A DNA stretch of 64,000 nucleotides from Actinomadura macra NBRC 14102. GTDB taxonomy: Bacteria; Actinomycetota; Actinomycetes; Streptosporangiales; Streptosporangiaceae. Numbering within the stretch: the stretch's first letter is position 1; the number at the start of each line of letters is the position of its first letter. The notes below the pieces were generated by a model. It worked only from the letters and a program-made list of their open reading frames with translations. It searched no databases and was not told the origin of the DNA. Positions 1 to 8,483 of the stretch are shown one piece after another. Where the stretch lies: contig NZ_BCQT01000019.1 of NCBI RefSeq assembly GCF_001552215.1, positions 248,001 to 312,000 of the forward strand, written 5' to 3'. A program made the translations under genes and the position numbers.

Positions 1-1731
1 CGCGAACATCCGCGCCGGGTCCTCGTTGTCGCGCTTGAAGGGGAACACCCCGCCGGTGAACGGGAACCGCCCGGGCAGGTTCTCCGACCGCAGGAACCTC
101 AGCAACTCCCCGTGGTCGGTGTAACGGGGCAGCGCGACGCGCGGGATCCGGCTGCCCGACAGGGACTCGCGAGTCAGCGGCGTGCGCAGTTCCTTGTCGC
201 GGATACGGACGACCTGCTCGTCCCCCGAGTACGACTCCACGACCGCCGGCCAGCCCTCGACCAGCTCGGCGTCGCGGGGGTTGACGTCCCGGCGGGCCCG
301 CTCCAGCAGCCCTTCGACCTCGGCCGCGTCGGTCAGCTCCGCGCGCACCTCGTCCAGCCGCTGGACGCGCCGGACCGCCTCGACCTGCCGGGCGGTGTCG
401 GCGTGGTACCCGCGCACCGTCTCGGCGATGTCCGACAGGTACCGGACGCGAGCGGGCGGGATGATCGTGGCGGCGCCGGTGGAGGTCTTCGTCACCGCCT
501 CGGGAAGGATGCCGGGCTCCAGATGCAGCCCGTGCTCGCTGAGCAACCCGCCCAGGTGCTGGTAGAGGGCGGTGACGCCGTCGTCGTTGAACGTGGCGGC
601 GCTGGTGCCGTAGACGGGCATCTCCTCGGGCCGCCGACCGAACGCCTCCCTGTTGCGGACCATCTGACGAGCGACGTCGCGCAGCGCGTCGGCGGCGCCG
701 CGCCGCTCGAACTTGTTGATCGCCACCACGTCGGCGAAGTCGAGCATGTCGATCTTCTCCAACTGGGACGCGGCACCGAACTCGGGTGTCATCACGTACA
801 GGGACACATCGACCAGGGGGACGATCGCGGCGTCGCCCTGGCCGATGCCCGGCGTCTCCAGGATCACCAGGTCGTACCCGGCGGCCTTGCAGGCGCCGAC
901 GATGTCCTCGATGTTCTCGGGCAGCTCGCGGGCGCCGCGCGTGGCCAGCGAGCGGAAGAAGACGTGGTCGCCGTCCAGGGCGTTCATGCGGATGCGGTCG
1001 CCGAGCAGCGCGCCGCCGCCGCGCCGCCGGGTCGGGTCGACGGCCAGCACCGCCACGCGCAGCTTGTCCTGCTGGTCGACGCGCAGGCGCCGCACCAGCT
1101 CGTCGGTGAGGGAGGACTTGCCGGAGCCGCCCGTACCGGTGATCCCGAGCACGGGCACGCGCCGCTTCCCGGCCGCCTCGGCGAGCAGGGCGCGATCGGT
1201 GTCCGGCAGCTTTCCGGCCTGGAGGCAGGTGATGGCCCGCGCGAGGGCCCGCCGGTCCCCGGCGACCACCCCGTCCACGGGGGCGGGCTCGGCGGCCAGA
1301 TCCACGTCGCAGTCGCGCACCAGCTCGTTGATCATTCCGGGCAGGCCGAGGCGCTGGCCGTCCTCCGGCGAGAAGATCCGCACCCCCGCGTCCGACAGCC
1401 GGGTGATCTCCTCGTGCACGATGACGCCGCCGCCCCCGCCGAACACCTTCACGTGCTCGGCGCCGGCCTCCTTCAGGCTGCGCGACAGGAACTCGAAGTA
1501 CTCGACGTGCCCGCCCTGGTAGGAGCTGACCGCGACGCCTTGCGCGTCCTCCTCCAGGACGGCGTCGACGACCTCGCGGACCGAGCGGTCGTGGCCCAGG
1601 TGCACCACCTCGGCGCCCTGGGACTGCAGGATGCGCCGCATGATGTTGATCGCCGCGTCGTGCCCGTCGAACAGCGCCGCCGCCGTTACGAAGCGCACCG
1701 GATGCACCGGCGCGTGGAGTTGCCCCGTCAC
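1..1731 (-). CDS. icmF: Fused isobutyryl-CoA mutase / G-protein chaperone, N-terminal half (partial)
   Basis: IcmF interconverts isobutyryl-CoA and n-butyryl-CoA with adenosylcobalamin and carries its own MeaB-type GTPase chaperone. About 577 codons are in the window and the rest lies beyond the left edge (family length about 1,090). Visible in order: a B12-binding domain with DGHDAAINIMRR at about residues 20-31 (the DxHxxG-type cobalamin region), a GTPase domain with Walker A GITGTGGSGKSSL near residue 200, the segment LETPGIGQ, and the start of the mutase barrel (GRFPFTGGVFPFKRDNEDP). The start is GTG at 1731, giving MTGQLHAPVHPVRFVT; GTG at 1740 is also possible. It diverges from the MarR gene and shares the palindrome-rich spacer, so MarR control is likely (inference). 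Confidence 0.93.
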   Translation of the reverse strand, partial: MTGQLHAPVHPVRFVTAAALFDGHDAAINIMRRILQSQGAEVVHLGHDRSVREVVDAVLEEDAQGVAVSSYQGGHVEYFEFLSRSLKEAGAEHVKVFGGGGGVIVHEEITRLSDAGVRIFSPEDGQRLGLPGMINELVRDCDVDLAAEPAPVDGVVAGDRRALARAITCLQAGKLPDTDRALLAEAAGKRRVPVLGITGTGGSGKSSLTDELVRRLRVDQQDKLRVAVLAVDPTRRRGGGALLGDRIRMNALDGDHVFFRSLATRGARELPENIEDIVGACKAAGYDLVILETPGIGQGDAAIVPLVDVSLYVMTPEFGAASQLEKIDMLDFADVVAINKFERRGAADALRDVARQMVRNREAFGRRPEEMPVYGTSAATFNDDGVTALYQHLGGLLSEHGLHLEPGILPEAVTKTSTGAATIIPPARVRYLSDIAETVRGYHADTARQVEAVRRVQRLDEVRAELTDAAEVEGLLERARRDVNPRDAELVEGWPAVVESYSGDEQVVRIRDKELRTPLTRESLSGSRIPRVALPRYTDHGELLRFLRSENLPGRFPFTGGVFPFKRDNEDPARMFA

Positions 1732-1741
1732 CGTCTCCACC

Positions 1742-1767
1742 CCAAACCTTGGACATCCAATATTTGG
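1742..1767. promoter_or_regulatory. Probable MarR operator: two CCAA-N3-TTGG palindromes
   Basis: CCAAACCTTGG at 1742-1752 and CCAATATTTGG at 1757-1767 repeat the same CCAA-N3-TTGG dyad with a 15-bp period. Between them TTGGACATCCAA (1749-1760) forms the opposite-phase dyad. The cluster lies between the divergent icmF and marR genes and overlaps the marR -35 box and spacer. Binding by the adjacent MarR protein is inferred from position. Confidence 0.65.
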
Positions 1768-1777
1768 AAGTTAAAAT
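1749..1777 (+). promoter_or_regulatory. marR promoter, TTGGAC-N17-TAAAAT
   Basis: TTGGAC (1749-1754), a 17-bp spacer and TAAAAT (1772-1777) are a good SigA-type match and an AT-rich patch in very GC-rich DNA. Transcription starting 7-8 bp downstream would begin at GTG 1785, so the mRNA would be leaderless. Confidence 0.6.
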
Positions 1778-1784
1778 AGTTTCC

Positions 1785-2342
1785 GTGCGCGATCCGGTCA
1801 AGGACACATACGCTCGGGCGATGCCCGACAAGCCCGACCCGACACCCGCCTCGGTCGCCGATCCCATCGCCGAGGCACACCGCCAGTGGAGCACGCGCTG
1901 GCCCGAGCACGCCGACCACATGGCGGCCGTCACCTCGGTGATGCGCGCCCAGCAGCTCCTGCTGAGCCGCATCGAGGCCGTTCTCAAGCCGTACGGGCTG
2001 ACCTTCGCCGCCTACGAGGCCCTGCGCCTGCTCGCCTTCACCCGGACCGGCACCCTTCCGATGGGCAAGATGGGCACCCGCCTCATGGTCCACCCCGCGT
2101 CGGTCACCAACGTGATCGGGCGCCTGGAGCAGCGCGGCCTGGTCGGCCGCGGCCCCTCCCCCGCCGACCGCCGGGTCGTCCTCGCGACGATCACCGGTCC
2201 CGGGCGCGAGCTCGCCGAGGAGGCCACGGCGGCGCTCAACGAGTCCGGCTTCGGCATCGCGGACCTGCCCGCCGCCGAGGCCGCCCGGATCGCCACCGCG
2301 CTGCGCGCCGTCCGCGTCTCGGCCGGCGACCTCAGCTCGTGA
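1785..2342 (+). CDS. MarR family transcriptional regulator
   Basis: A winged-helix regulator of 185 residues. The start is taken at GTG 1785 because a good promoter ends just before it (leaderless start); ATG 1821 (MPDKPDPTPAS) is the alternative. The core has the usual MarR pattern: helix MRAQQLLLSRIEAVLKPYGL, then the recognition region TRLMVHPASVTNVIGRLEQR, then the wing GPSPADRRVVLATITGPG. It is divergent from icmF across two palindromes, so it probably represses itself and icmF, perhaps in response to an acyl-CoA. The ligand is not predictable from sequence. Its end overlaps the convergent hydrolase gene by 11 bp. Confidence 0.88.
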   Translation: MRDPVKDTYARAMPDKPDPTPASVADPIAEAHRQWSTRWPEHADHMAAVTSVMRAQQLLLSRIEAVLKPYGLTFAAYEALRLLAFTRTGTLPMGKMGTRLMVHPASVTNVIGRLEQRGLVGRGPSPADRRVVLATITGPGRELAEEATAALNESGFGIADLPAAEAARIATALRAVRVSAGDLSS

Positions 2343-3456
2343 GGCGCGCGCGGACCCAGGAGTCGATCATGTCGGCGACCTCGGGCCGCGAACCGAGGAG
2401 GTAATGGCCGTCCCGGACGCGTTCGACAGTCTTGTCGGGCGCCGCCAGCGCCCCGACGATCGCGCGGGCGTCGACGTCGTGGACGCCCTCGTCCGCCGTG
2501 GCGTGGATCACCAGGGACGGGACGGTGACGCGTGCGAGATGCCGGGCGGCGGTGCACTGGGACGTGCGCAGGCTCCACATCGACAGCCACGACCGCAGCG
2601 TGCACAGGGCGGCGATGCCGAACACGCCGTAGTTGGCCCGGCGCGGGTCGCCCAGGTAGCAGCGGTTGGGCTTGCGGTCGGACGGTTCGATCGTCGGATC
2701 GATCATCCGCAGGTCCGCCCAGGTGCGGTGGACGGTGAACAAGGCGTCGCGGGCGCGGGTCTCCTTCAGTTCGTCCAGCCTCCCGAGGGCCCAGTCGGTG
2801 ATGCGCTCGTTGCGGGCACGCTGGGCGGCGCGGTAGCGGGCCTGGAATTCGGCACTGTAGGGAGGGCCGTTGTCCCGGTCGAAGGGGTCGAGGGACGGAT
2901 CGACGGACAGGGCGTCGGTCTCGTCCGTCACCGAGGGGTCCATCCAGGCGGTGAGCACCTCGGGACGTCCCGCGTGCGCGGCGAGCGCGATGAACAGGTC
3001 ACCGGGCGGCAGGTCCTCGATCGCGGGAACGGGCCGCATCCCGGCGACCGGCGTGATCGTGGGCGCGACGGCCTGCGACTGGTAGGCGGCCATCAGCGAG
3101 CCGCCGCCCGAGTTGCCGAGCAGGACGACCTGCTCGGCGCCCGCGCGCTCGCGGAGCCAGCGGACCCCGACGCCGATCTCGGCGAGGGCATGATCCAGCA
3201 GGAAGTAGGCCCCGTTCCCGCGGAAGCGGGTGTTCCAGCCGAGGAATCCGTACCCTCGGGCGGCCAGGTGCTCGGCCATGTAGTGCTCGGAGAAATCGAC
3301 GTCGTAGTGGGCCGCGATGAAGGCGGTCTTCGGTGGCTCCCCCACGGGCCGGTGGTAGACGCCCTGGCAGGGGTGGCCGCCCGCGCCCGCCCTACCGACC
3401 AGCGGCGACGGCGATCCCACGAACTCCCGCAGACACCCGCTTCCGGCCTCGCCCAT
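2332..3456 (-). CDS. Alpha/beta hydrolase
   Basis: Cytoplasmic serine hydrolase of about 374 residues. The nucleophile elbow is GNSGGGS; the likely acid is the Asp in HATADEGVHD and the His is in RDGHYLLG near the C terminus. ATG 3456 is chosen because GGGAGGGG sits about 6 bp upstream; an upstream extension would run into the tdo promoter region. It is divergent from the tryptophan dioxygenase gene. A role as N-formylkynurenine formamidase would fit the neighbours, but the sequence does not resemble known KynB or the short alpha/beta arylformamidases closely enough to say so. Substrate unknown. Confidence 0.85.
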   Translation of the reverse strand: MGEAGSGCLREFVGSPSPLVGRAGAGGHPCQGVYHRPVGEPPKTAFIAAHYDVDFSEHYMAEHLAARGYGFLGWNTRFRGNGAYFLLDHALAEIGVGVRWLRERAGAEQVVLLGNSGGGSLMAAYQSQAVAPTITPVAGMRPVPAIEDLPPGDLFIALAAHAGRPEVLTAWMDPSVTDETDALSVDPSLDPFDRDNGPPYSAEFQARYRAAQRARNERITDWALGRLDELKETRARDALFTVHRTWADLRMIDPTIEPSDRKPNRCYLGDPRRANYGVFGIAALCTLRSWLSMWSLRTSQCTAARHLARVTVPSLVIHATADEGVHDVDARAIVGALAAPDKTVERVRDGHYLLGSRPEVADMIDSWVRARLTS

Positions 3457-3520
3457 CCGCGCCCCTCCCCACCCGGGCCGAATCACGTTCTGATCTTGAG
3501 GGTACGAGATTCGCTTATGC

Positions 3521-3550
3521 TGCGAGTCACATCTGCGAATCACATCTGCG
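3521..3550 (+). promoter_or_regulatory. 13-bp tandem repeat upstream of tdo
   Basis: TGCGAGTCACATC (3521-3533) is followed directly by TGCGAATCACATC (3534-3546) and the start of a third unit. A related GAATCAC also occurs at 3480-3486. The array sits just upstream of the tdo ribosome binding site in the divergent hydrolase/tdo spacer, where a regulator would act. No regulator gene for it is adjacent. Confidence 0.4.
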
Positions 3551-3569
3551 GTGTCGCGAGGAGGCGGTG

Positions 3570-4370
3570 ATGGCGGATTCGCCGACGATGACGTACGGCG
3601 GCTATCTGCGGCTCGACAAGCTCCTGTCGTGCCAGGAACCGAAGACCCAGGCCCACGACGAGCTGCTGTTCGTGATCATTCACCAGGTCTACGAGCTGTG
3701 GTTCAAGCAGATCCTGCACGAGGCCGCCCTGCTCCAGCGCAGGCTGGAGGAGGGCAACAGCGCCGGATCGCTGCACACCGCGCGCCGCATCGCCAAGATC
3801 CTCAAGACCGTGGTCGGTCAGCTGGACGTCCTGGAGACCATGACGCCCCGGCAGTTCGCGTCCTTCCGCGACGCCCTCGGCAGTTCCAGCGGCTTCCAGA
3901 GCGCGCAGTTCCGCGAACTGGAGGCGGTGCTCGGCCGCCGCGCCTTCCCCGCCTCCGACCTGCGTGACGACGAGCGGCTCCAGGCCGCGCTCGCCCGCCC
4001 GTCGCTGTTCGACTCCCTGCTGCGCTACCTCGCCGGACGCGGCCACCCCGTCCCGGCGGAGGCCCTCTCCCGGGACACCTCGACGACGTGGGAGCCCGAC
4101 GCGGGCGTCCAGAAGGTGCTCCTGTCCGTCTACGCGGACGAGAACGGGCCCGCCGCCGAGGTGTGCGAGGCCCTCGTCGACGTGGACGAGGGCATCCAGG
4201 AGTGGCGGTATCGGCACCTGAAGATGGTCGAGCGGACCATCGGCGCCAAGATCGGCACCGGCGGGTCCGCCGGTGCCGACTACCTGCGCTCCACGCTGTT
4301 CTCCCCCGCCTTCCCCGACCTCTGGGAGGTCCGCTCCCAGACCGAGGAGGTCCCCTCTCATGGGGCCTGA
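3570..4370 (+). CDS. kynA: Tryptophan 2,3-dioxygenase
   Basis: Haem dioxygenase that opens the indole ring of L-tryptophan to N-formylkynurenine, the first step of the kynurenine pathway; 266 residues, normal for bacterial TDO. Signatures seen: YGGYLRLDKLLSCQ near the N terminus, the active-site stretch SSSGFQSAQFRELE, and WRYRHLKMVERTIG with KIGTGGSAGADYL, which contains the proximal haem His and the substrate-contact GTGGS loop. ATG 3570 follows GAGGAGG. The stop overlaps the start of the monooxygenase gene by 11 bp, so the two are one translationally coupled unit. Confidence 0.95.
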   Translation: MADSPTMTYGGYLRLDKLLSCQEPKTQAHDELLFVIIHQVYELWFKQILHEAALLQRRLEEGNSAGSLHTARRIAKILKTVVGQLDVLETMTPRQFASFRDALGSSSGFQSAQFRELEAVLGRRAFPASDLRDDERLQAALARPSLFDSLLRYLAGRGHPVPAEALSRDTSTTWEPDAGVQKVLLSVYADENGPAAEVCEALVDVDEGIQEWRYRHLKMVERTIGAKIGTGGSAGADYLRSTLFSPAFPDLWEVRSQTEEVPSHGA

Positions 4371-5712
4371 CGACGGAGGCCACGGCGGGCGCATCGCCAT
4401 CGTCGGCGCGGGGCTCGCGGGCTGCCTGCTCGCCGTCCTGCTCGGCCGCCGCGGTGTCGAGGTCACGGTGTACGAGCGGCGCCCCGACCCACGGGTCGCG
4501 GGGGCCGAGCGCGGCCGCTCCATCAACCTGGCGATCTCCGCCCGCGGGCTGGCGGCGCTGGAGCAGGTGGGGCTGCGCGACCAGTCGCTCAAGCAGGCGC
4601 TGCCCATGCACGGGCGGATGGTGCACCCGCGCGGCGGCGACCCGAACTTCCAGCCCTACAGCGCCGACGGCGAGCGCCACATCAACTCCATCAGCCGCGC
4701 CGAGCTGAACCGGTCCCTGCTGGAGACCGCCGAGGCCACGCCCGGTGTGACGCTCGTGTTCTCCCGGCGCGTCACCGGAGTGGACACCAAGGCCGGGGCC
4801 CTTCTGCTGGAGGACGCCGATGGCCGTCCGAGCACCGAGCCCGCCGACGTCATCCTCGCCGGCGACGGCGCCTACAGCGCCGTCCGCGACTCCCTGCGGC
4901 CGGACGGTGAGACCGACTTCCTCGAACACGGCTACAAGGAGCTGACCGTCCCGCCGCGGGACGGGGAGTTCGCGCTTGACCCGGACGCGCTGCACATCTG
5001 GCCGCGCGGCACCTCGATGATGATCGCGCTGCCCAACCTCGACCGGTCGTTCACCTGCACGCTGTTCTGGAAGAAGTCCGATTTCGCCGCGCTCGACTCG
5101 CCCGGCAAGGTCACGTCGTACTTCGCCGAGCACTACCCGGACGTGGCGGGCCTCATCCCCGACCTCGTCGACGACTACCAGCGGAACCCGGTCGGGTCGC
5201 TGGTCACCGTCCGGTGCTGGCCGTGGGTACGGTACGGGGACGGCGCGATCGTGGCGCTGCTCGGCGACGCCGCCCACGCGATCGTCCCGTTCTTCGGGCA
5301 GGGCGCCAACTGCGCGTTCGAGGACTGCATCGAGATCGACCGGTGCCTGGCCGAGACGGACGGCCACTGGCCCCGCGCGCTCTCGCTCTACCAGGAGCGA
5401 CGCAAGGCCAACACCGACGCCATCGCCGAGATGGCGCTGGACAACTTCATCGAGATGCGCGACCGCGTGTCCTCGCCGGTCTACCGGGCCAAGCAGTTCG
5501 CGACCCATGCACTGGAGCGGCGCCTGGCCGGGCGCTACGTCTCCCGGTACGAGCTGGTGTCGTTCTCCACGATCCCGTACGCGGAGATCCCGTCCCGTAT
5601 CCGGCGCCAGAACCGTGTGCTGGCCCTCGCCGTCGTCGGCGCCGGGACGGCCCTCGGGCTCGGGCTGCGGGCCCTCATTCCGCGCGTCCGTCGCCATCGT
5701 CGCGGCCGGTGA
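4360..5712 (+). CDS. kmo: Kynurenine 3-monooxygenase (FAD-dependent)
   Basis: Class A flavoprotein hydroxylase, 450 residues, expected to convert kynurenine to 3-hydroxykynurenine. Seen: Rossmann FAD motif IAIVGAGLAGCLLAVLLGRR, the KMO-type segment GRSINLAISARGLAAL, the DG motif ILAGDGAYSAVRD, and the second FAD motif LLGDAAHAIVPFFGQGANCAFED. The C terminus has a hydrophobic stretch (LALAVVGAGTALGLGLRALI) followed by Arg-rich residues, resembling the membrane anchor of eukaryotic KMO. It overlaps tdo by 11 bp and the convergent MFS gene by 38 bp. No kynureninase or obvious formamidase is adjacent, so the end product of this unit is unclear. Confidence 0.9.
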   Translation: MGPDDGGHGGRIAIVGAGLAGCLLAVLLGRRGVEVTVYERRPDPRVAGAERGRSINLAISARGLAALEQVGLRDQSLKQALPMHGRMVHPRGGDPNFQPYSADGERHINSISRAELNRSLLETAEATPGVTLVFSRRVTGVDTKAGALLLEDADGRPSTEPADVILAGDGAYSAVRDSLRPDGETDFLEHGYKELTVPPRDGEFALDPDALHIWPRGTSMMIALPNLDRSFTCTLFWKKSDFAALDSPGKVTSYFAEHYPDVAGLIPDLVDDYQRNPVGSLVTVRCWPWVRYGDGAIVALLGDAAHAIVPFFGQGANCAFEDCIEIDRCLAETDGHWPRALSLYQERRKANTDAIAEMALDNFIEMRDRVSSPVYRAKQFATHALERRLAGRYVSRYELVSFSTIPYAEIPSRIRRQNRVLALAVVGAGTALGLGLRALIPRVRRHRRGR

Positions 5713-7144
5713 CCAGGTCCACGACCGCCGCGCCCAGCGCCGCGAGCACGAAACCCAGGATGACGACCAGACCGTGCCGGAACGCGGCGGCCCAGTCCCC
5801 CCGCGTCCCGGCGACGGTGGCGAAGAACACCGAGCCGACGGCGGCGATGCCCGTCGCGGTGCCAACGCGCTGCCCGGTCTGCAGGACTCCGGCGGCGCTG
5901 CCGCCCTCGGTGTAGGGGACCTCCGACAGCGTGATCGTCTGGTTGGGGGAGATCACCATGCCGCTCCCGATGCCCGCCACCAGCAGCGGCAGCGCCGTCG
6001 CCCACCCCACCCCGCCTCCAGGTCTCAGCTCGACCGCGATCCACGCGGCGACCAGGCCGACCACGACCACGCCGAGCCCCGCGGCCACGAGCGGGCGCCC
6101 GTAGCGGGAGACGACCCGCCCGCCGATGGTCGCCGCGACCCCCGACCCGACCGCGAACGGGGTGATCGCCAGGCCGGCCTCCAGCGCGCTGTAGTGCAGC
6201 CCGTTCTGGAGGTAGAGGGTGAAGATGAAGAAGACGGCGGTGAACCCGGCGAAGTAGAGCAGCGCTATCGCGGCGCCCAGCGCATACGAACGCAGCCGGA
6301 ACAGGCCAAGGTCCACCATGGGCGTCCCGGTCCGGCGTTCCCACAACACGAAGGCGGCGATCAGCACGCCGCCCGCGAGCACCAGCAGCCACTTCAGGGC
6401 CCCATGCCACTGCTGCTCCTGGACGAACGGCAGCAGCACGCACAGCACGCCGGCCCCGAGCAGCAGCACCCCGGGCGGGTCGAGCCCCTGCCGCTCCCCG
6501 TAGATCGGCTCGGGCAGCAGCCGCCACGCCAGCACGAGCGCCGCCAGCCCGACCGGGACGTTGACGTAGAACACCCATCGCCAGCCCTCGTCCGGGCCCG
6601 CCAGGGCGATCAGGGCACCGCCGAGCAGCGGCCCGACGGCAGTCGCGATGCCGATGACGCCGCCGAGCAGGCCGAACGCCCGCCCCCGGTCGGCGCCCTG
6701 GAAGAGCTGCTGGATGAAGCCGGCAACCTGCGGGTTCAGGATGCCGCCCGCGACGCCCTGGACCAACCGCGCACCGATCAGCCAGCCGATGCCCGGCGCG
6801 ATCCCCGCCAGGGCGCTGGACGCGGTGAACAGCGCCAGCCCGGCCATGAACACCGCCCGGCGGCTGCGGGCGTCCCCGAACCGCCCCGCCGGCACCAGGA
6901 TCAGCCCGAACGTCAGCGCGTACCCCGACAAGATCCACTGCAACCCGGCATCGGACGCGTGCAGGCCGTCCCGGATCGACGGCAGCGCCACGTTGACGAT
7001 GCTGACGTCCAGCAGCGTCATGAACGCCGCGACCAGGCACACCGAGAGCGCCCGCCAGCGGCGCCGCCCGCCGACGCCGTGTCCGGACGCGGCCGTGGTC
7101 CCGGTGCGCACGAGCCGGGTCCTATCCGGAGACGGCCCGGTCAA
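5675..7144 (-). CDS. MFS transporter, DHA2 (EmrB/QacA) family, 14 TM
   Basis: Proton-driven exporter of 489 residues in the cytoplasmic membrane. TM1 contains LVAAFMTLLDVSIVNVALPSI, the family motif for DHA2 members, followed by WILSGYALTFGLILVPAGRFGD (motif A region) and GWRWVFYVNVPVG after TM6, again characteristic of 14-TM drug exporters. It is convergent with kmo and ends inside it. No regulator is adjacent, so the substrate cannot be deduced. Multidrug or metabolite export is the family role. Confidence 0.9.
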   Translation of the reverse strand: MTGPSPDRTRLVRTGTTAASGHGVGGRRRWRALSVCLVAAFMTLLDVSIVNVALPSIRDGLHASDAGLQWILSGYALTFGLILVPAGRFGDARSRRAVFMAGLALFTASSALAGIAPGIGWLIGARLVQGVAGGILNPQVAGFIQQLFQGADRGRAFGLLGGVIGIATAVGPLLGGALIALAGPDEGWRWVFYVNVPVGLAALVLAWRLLPEPIYGERQGLDPPGVLLLGAGVLCVLLPFVQEQQWHGALKWLLVLAGGVLIAAFVLWERRTGTPMVDLGLFRLRSYALGAAIALLYFAGFTAVFFIFTLYLQNGLHYSALEAGLAITPFAVGSGVAATIGGRVVSRYGRPLVAAGLGVVVVGLVAAWIAVELRPGGGVGWATALPLLVAGIGSGMVISPNQTITLSEVPYTEGGSAAGVLQTGQRVGTATGIAAVGSVFFATVAGTRGDWAAAFRHGLVVILGFVLAALGAAVVDLVTGRDDGDGRAE

Positions 7145-7175
7145 ACGCGGTCGCCCGCTATGTCAGAGTGGCCGC

Positions 7176-7406
7176 ATGACCGAATCCGCGCCGGAGACCG
7201 GCCCCGAGGAGCTCCAGTGCTCGGCCAAGGGCTGCCGCGCCGACGCCGTCTGGGCGCTGCGCTGGAACAACCCCAAGATCCACACGCCGGACCGCCGGAA
7301 GATCTGGCTGGCCTGCGACGAGCACCGGCAGAGCCTCTCGGCGTTCCTGGACCGCCGCGATTTCCTGCGCGACGTCGTCCCGGTCGCCGACCGCGGAGGG
7401 GCCTAG
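7176..7406 (+). CDS. Small Cys/His-containing conserved actinobacterial protein
   Basis: 76 residues. It has a CSAKGCRADAVWALRWNN segment (Cys-x4-Cys) and a later CDEHRQ (Cys-x2-His), spacing that suggests one bound metal, probably zinc (inference). Similar short actinobacterial proteins with the phrase WNNPKIHTPDRRK are, as I recall, sometimes labelled acetone-carboxylase-related, a name I would not trust. The function is unknown. It diverges from the MFS gene with only about 30 bp between them. Confidence 0.7.
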   Translation: MTESAPETGPEELQCSAKGCRADAVWALRWNNPKIHTPDRRKIWLACDEHRQSLSAFLDRRDFLRDVVPVADRGGA

Positions 7407-7459
7407 ACAGTGCTCCACGAGCAGCGCGACAGCCGAGGACACTCTGCAGCAGGCCCCGG

Positions 7460-7813
7460 CTATACCTCGTCGAGGACGGGCGGCGGGGCCTGGCCCGGCA
7501 CGGCATCGAAGGCCGGGTGCGCGGCCTCGGGGGCCGAGGACACCGCGTCTGATCCGGCGACGGACGGCGCGGGCTCGGGTGCCGCGGCCTCCCAGCCCTC
7601 GGCGAGCTCGGTGAGCCGGGCGGCGGCGTCCCGCGCGGGCACGCCGCGACCGACCGCGAGGCCCAGCAGATACGCGGTGAGCGGCGCGCCCGGCCGGGCG
7701 ACGCCGTGCGCGACGTCGCGGGCCAGGTCGAGCACCAGGTCACGGTCGATGTCGCCGCGCTCCAAGCCCAGTTCGAGGCAGGCCGCCTTCATCCAGTCCT
7801 CAAGAACCGACAT
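7460..7813 (-). CDS. DUF6457 domain protein associated with molybdopterin nucleotidyl transfer
   Basis: 117 residues. The helical N-terminal half (SVLEDWMKAACLELGL through LLGLAVGRGVPARDAAARL) matches the short domain that in actinomycetes is found beside or fused to MobA. The C-terminal third is low-complexity Ala/Pro/Glu. ATG 7813 follows GGAAGGGGG. It is last in the moaA-mobA unit, 46 bp after mobA. The molecular role is not established; the context points to molybdenum cofactor maturation. Confidence 0.75.
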   Translation of the reverse strand: MSVLEDWMKAACLELGLERGDIDRDLVLDLARDVAHGVARPGAPLTAYLLGLAVGRGVPARDAAARLTELAEGWEAAAPEPAPSVAGSDAVSSAPEAAHPAFDAVPGQAPPPVLDEV

Positions 7814-7859
7814 GTGTCCCCCTTCCGCGTCGTCATACGCGGTGCCCACTCTCGCACGG

Positions 7860-8477
7860 TCAAAGCGCGTCCGGACCGTTCGGTGAAGTGTGGGAGGTAG
7901 TCCTCCCACCGGGGACAGGCCCGGCGAGCTCTTCTGCGCGGGCCAGGTCCTCCGGCGTGTCGCAGTCGTACCAGGGCGGGCGGGGCCCGGCGGGCAGCGC
8001 GACCGCGACCGGCTCCAGCGGGCCGAGCACCCCGCGCAGGGACGCTCCCGCGTACCCGGCGAGAGCGGCGCGGAGCGCGTCCGTCCGCCAGCAGCCGGCG
8101 AGCCACTGCTCGCGGCCGTCCCCGTCCACCAGCACGGCGCCGTTGCGGCCGTGCGCGGCGGCGACAAGCTGGGCGAGGTGGGCGGGGCGCAGGAACGGCA
8201 GGTCGGCGGCCAGCAGCGCCGTCCGGTCCGCCCGGACCTCGGCGAGCCCCGCGCGTAGGGCCGGGACCGGTCCCCCACCTGGCGAATCCTCCTGGACGAG
8301 CACGGCACCCGGCAGGATGCTCCGAGGCGGCCCCACGACGATCAACCGGGACGCGTCCGCCGCCGCGGCGGCCACCCACGCGATGAGAGGACGTCCCCCG
8401 ACGGGCTCGGCGGGCTTGTCCGACCCGCCCAGCCGCCGGGCGCGGCCCCCGGCCAGCACCACCGCGTCGAACGCCAT
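7860..8477 (-). CDS. mobA: Molybdenum cofactor guanylyltransferase
   Basis: MobA-like NTP transferase of 205 residues that would attach GMP to molybdopterin. The nucleotide-binding start AFDAVVLAGGRARRLGGSDK carries the GG-x4-GG-x-DK signature, and LLAADLPFLRP contains the metal-binding Asp. The fold continues through the WYDCDTPEDL segment typical of MobA C termini. It begins 6 bp after the moaA stop and is clearly co-transcribed. A CTP:molybdopterin (MocA-type) activity cannot be excluded from sequence alone. Confidence 0.87.
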   Translation of the reverse strand: MAFDAVVLAGGRARRLGGSDKPAEPVGGRPLIAWVAAAAADASRLIVVGPPRSILPGAVLVQEDSPGGGPVPALRAGLAEVRADRTALLAADLPFLRPAHLAQLVAAAHGRNGAVLVDGDGREQWLAGCWRTDALRAALAGYAGASLRGVLGPLEPVAVALPAGPRPPWYDCDTPEDLARAEELAGPVPGGRTTSHTSPNGPDAL

Positions 8478-8483
8478 CCGAGG

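Noticed and set aside
112..1779. 555-codon open frame on the plus strand opposite icmF
   Set aside because: It is the high-GC shadow of icmF: the minus strand shows continuous B12-binding, GTPase and mutase signatures, and this frame has none.
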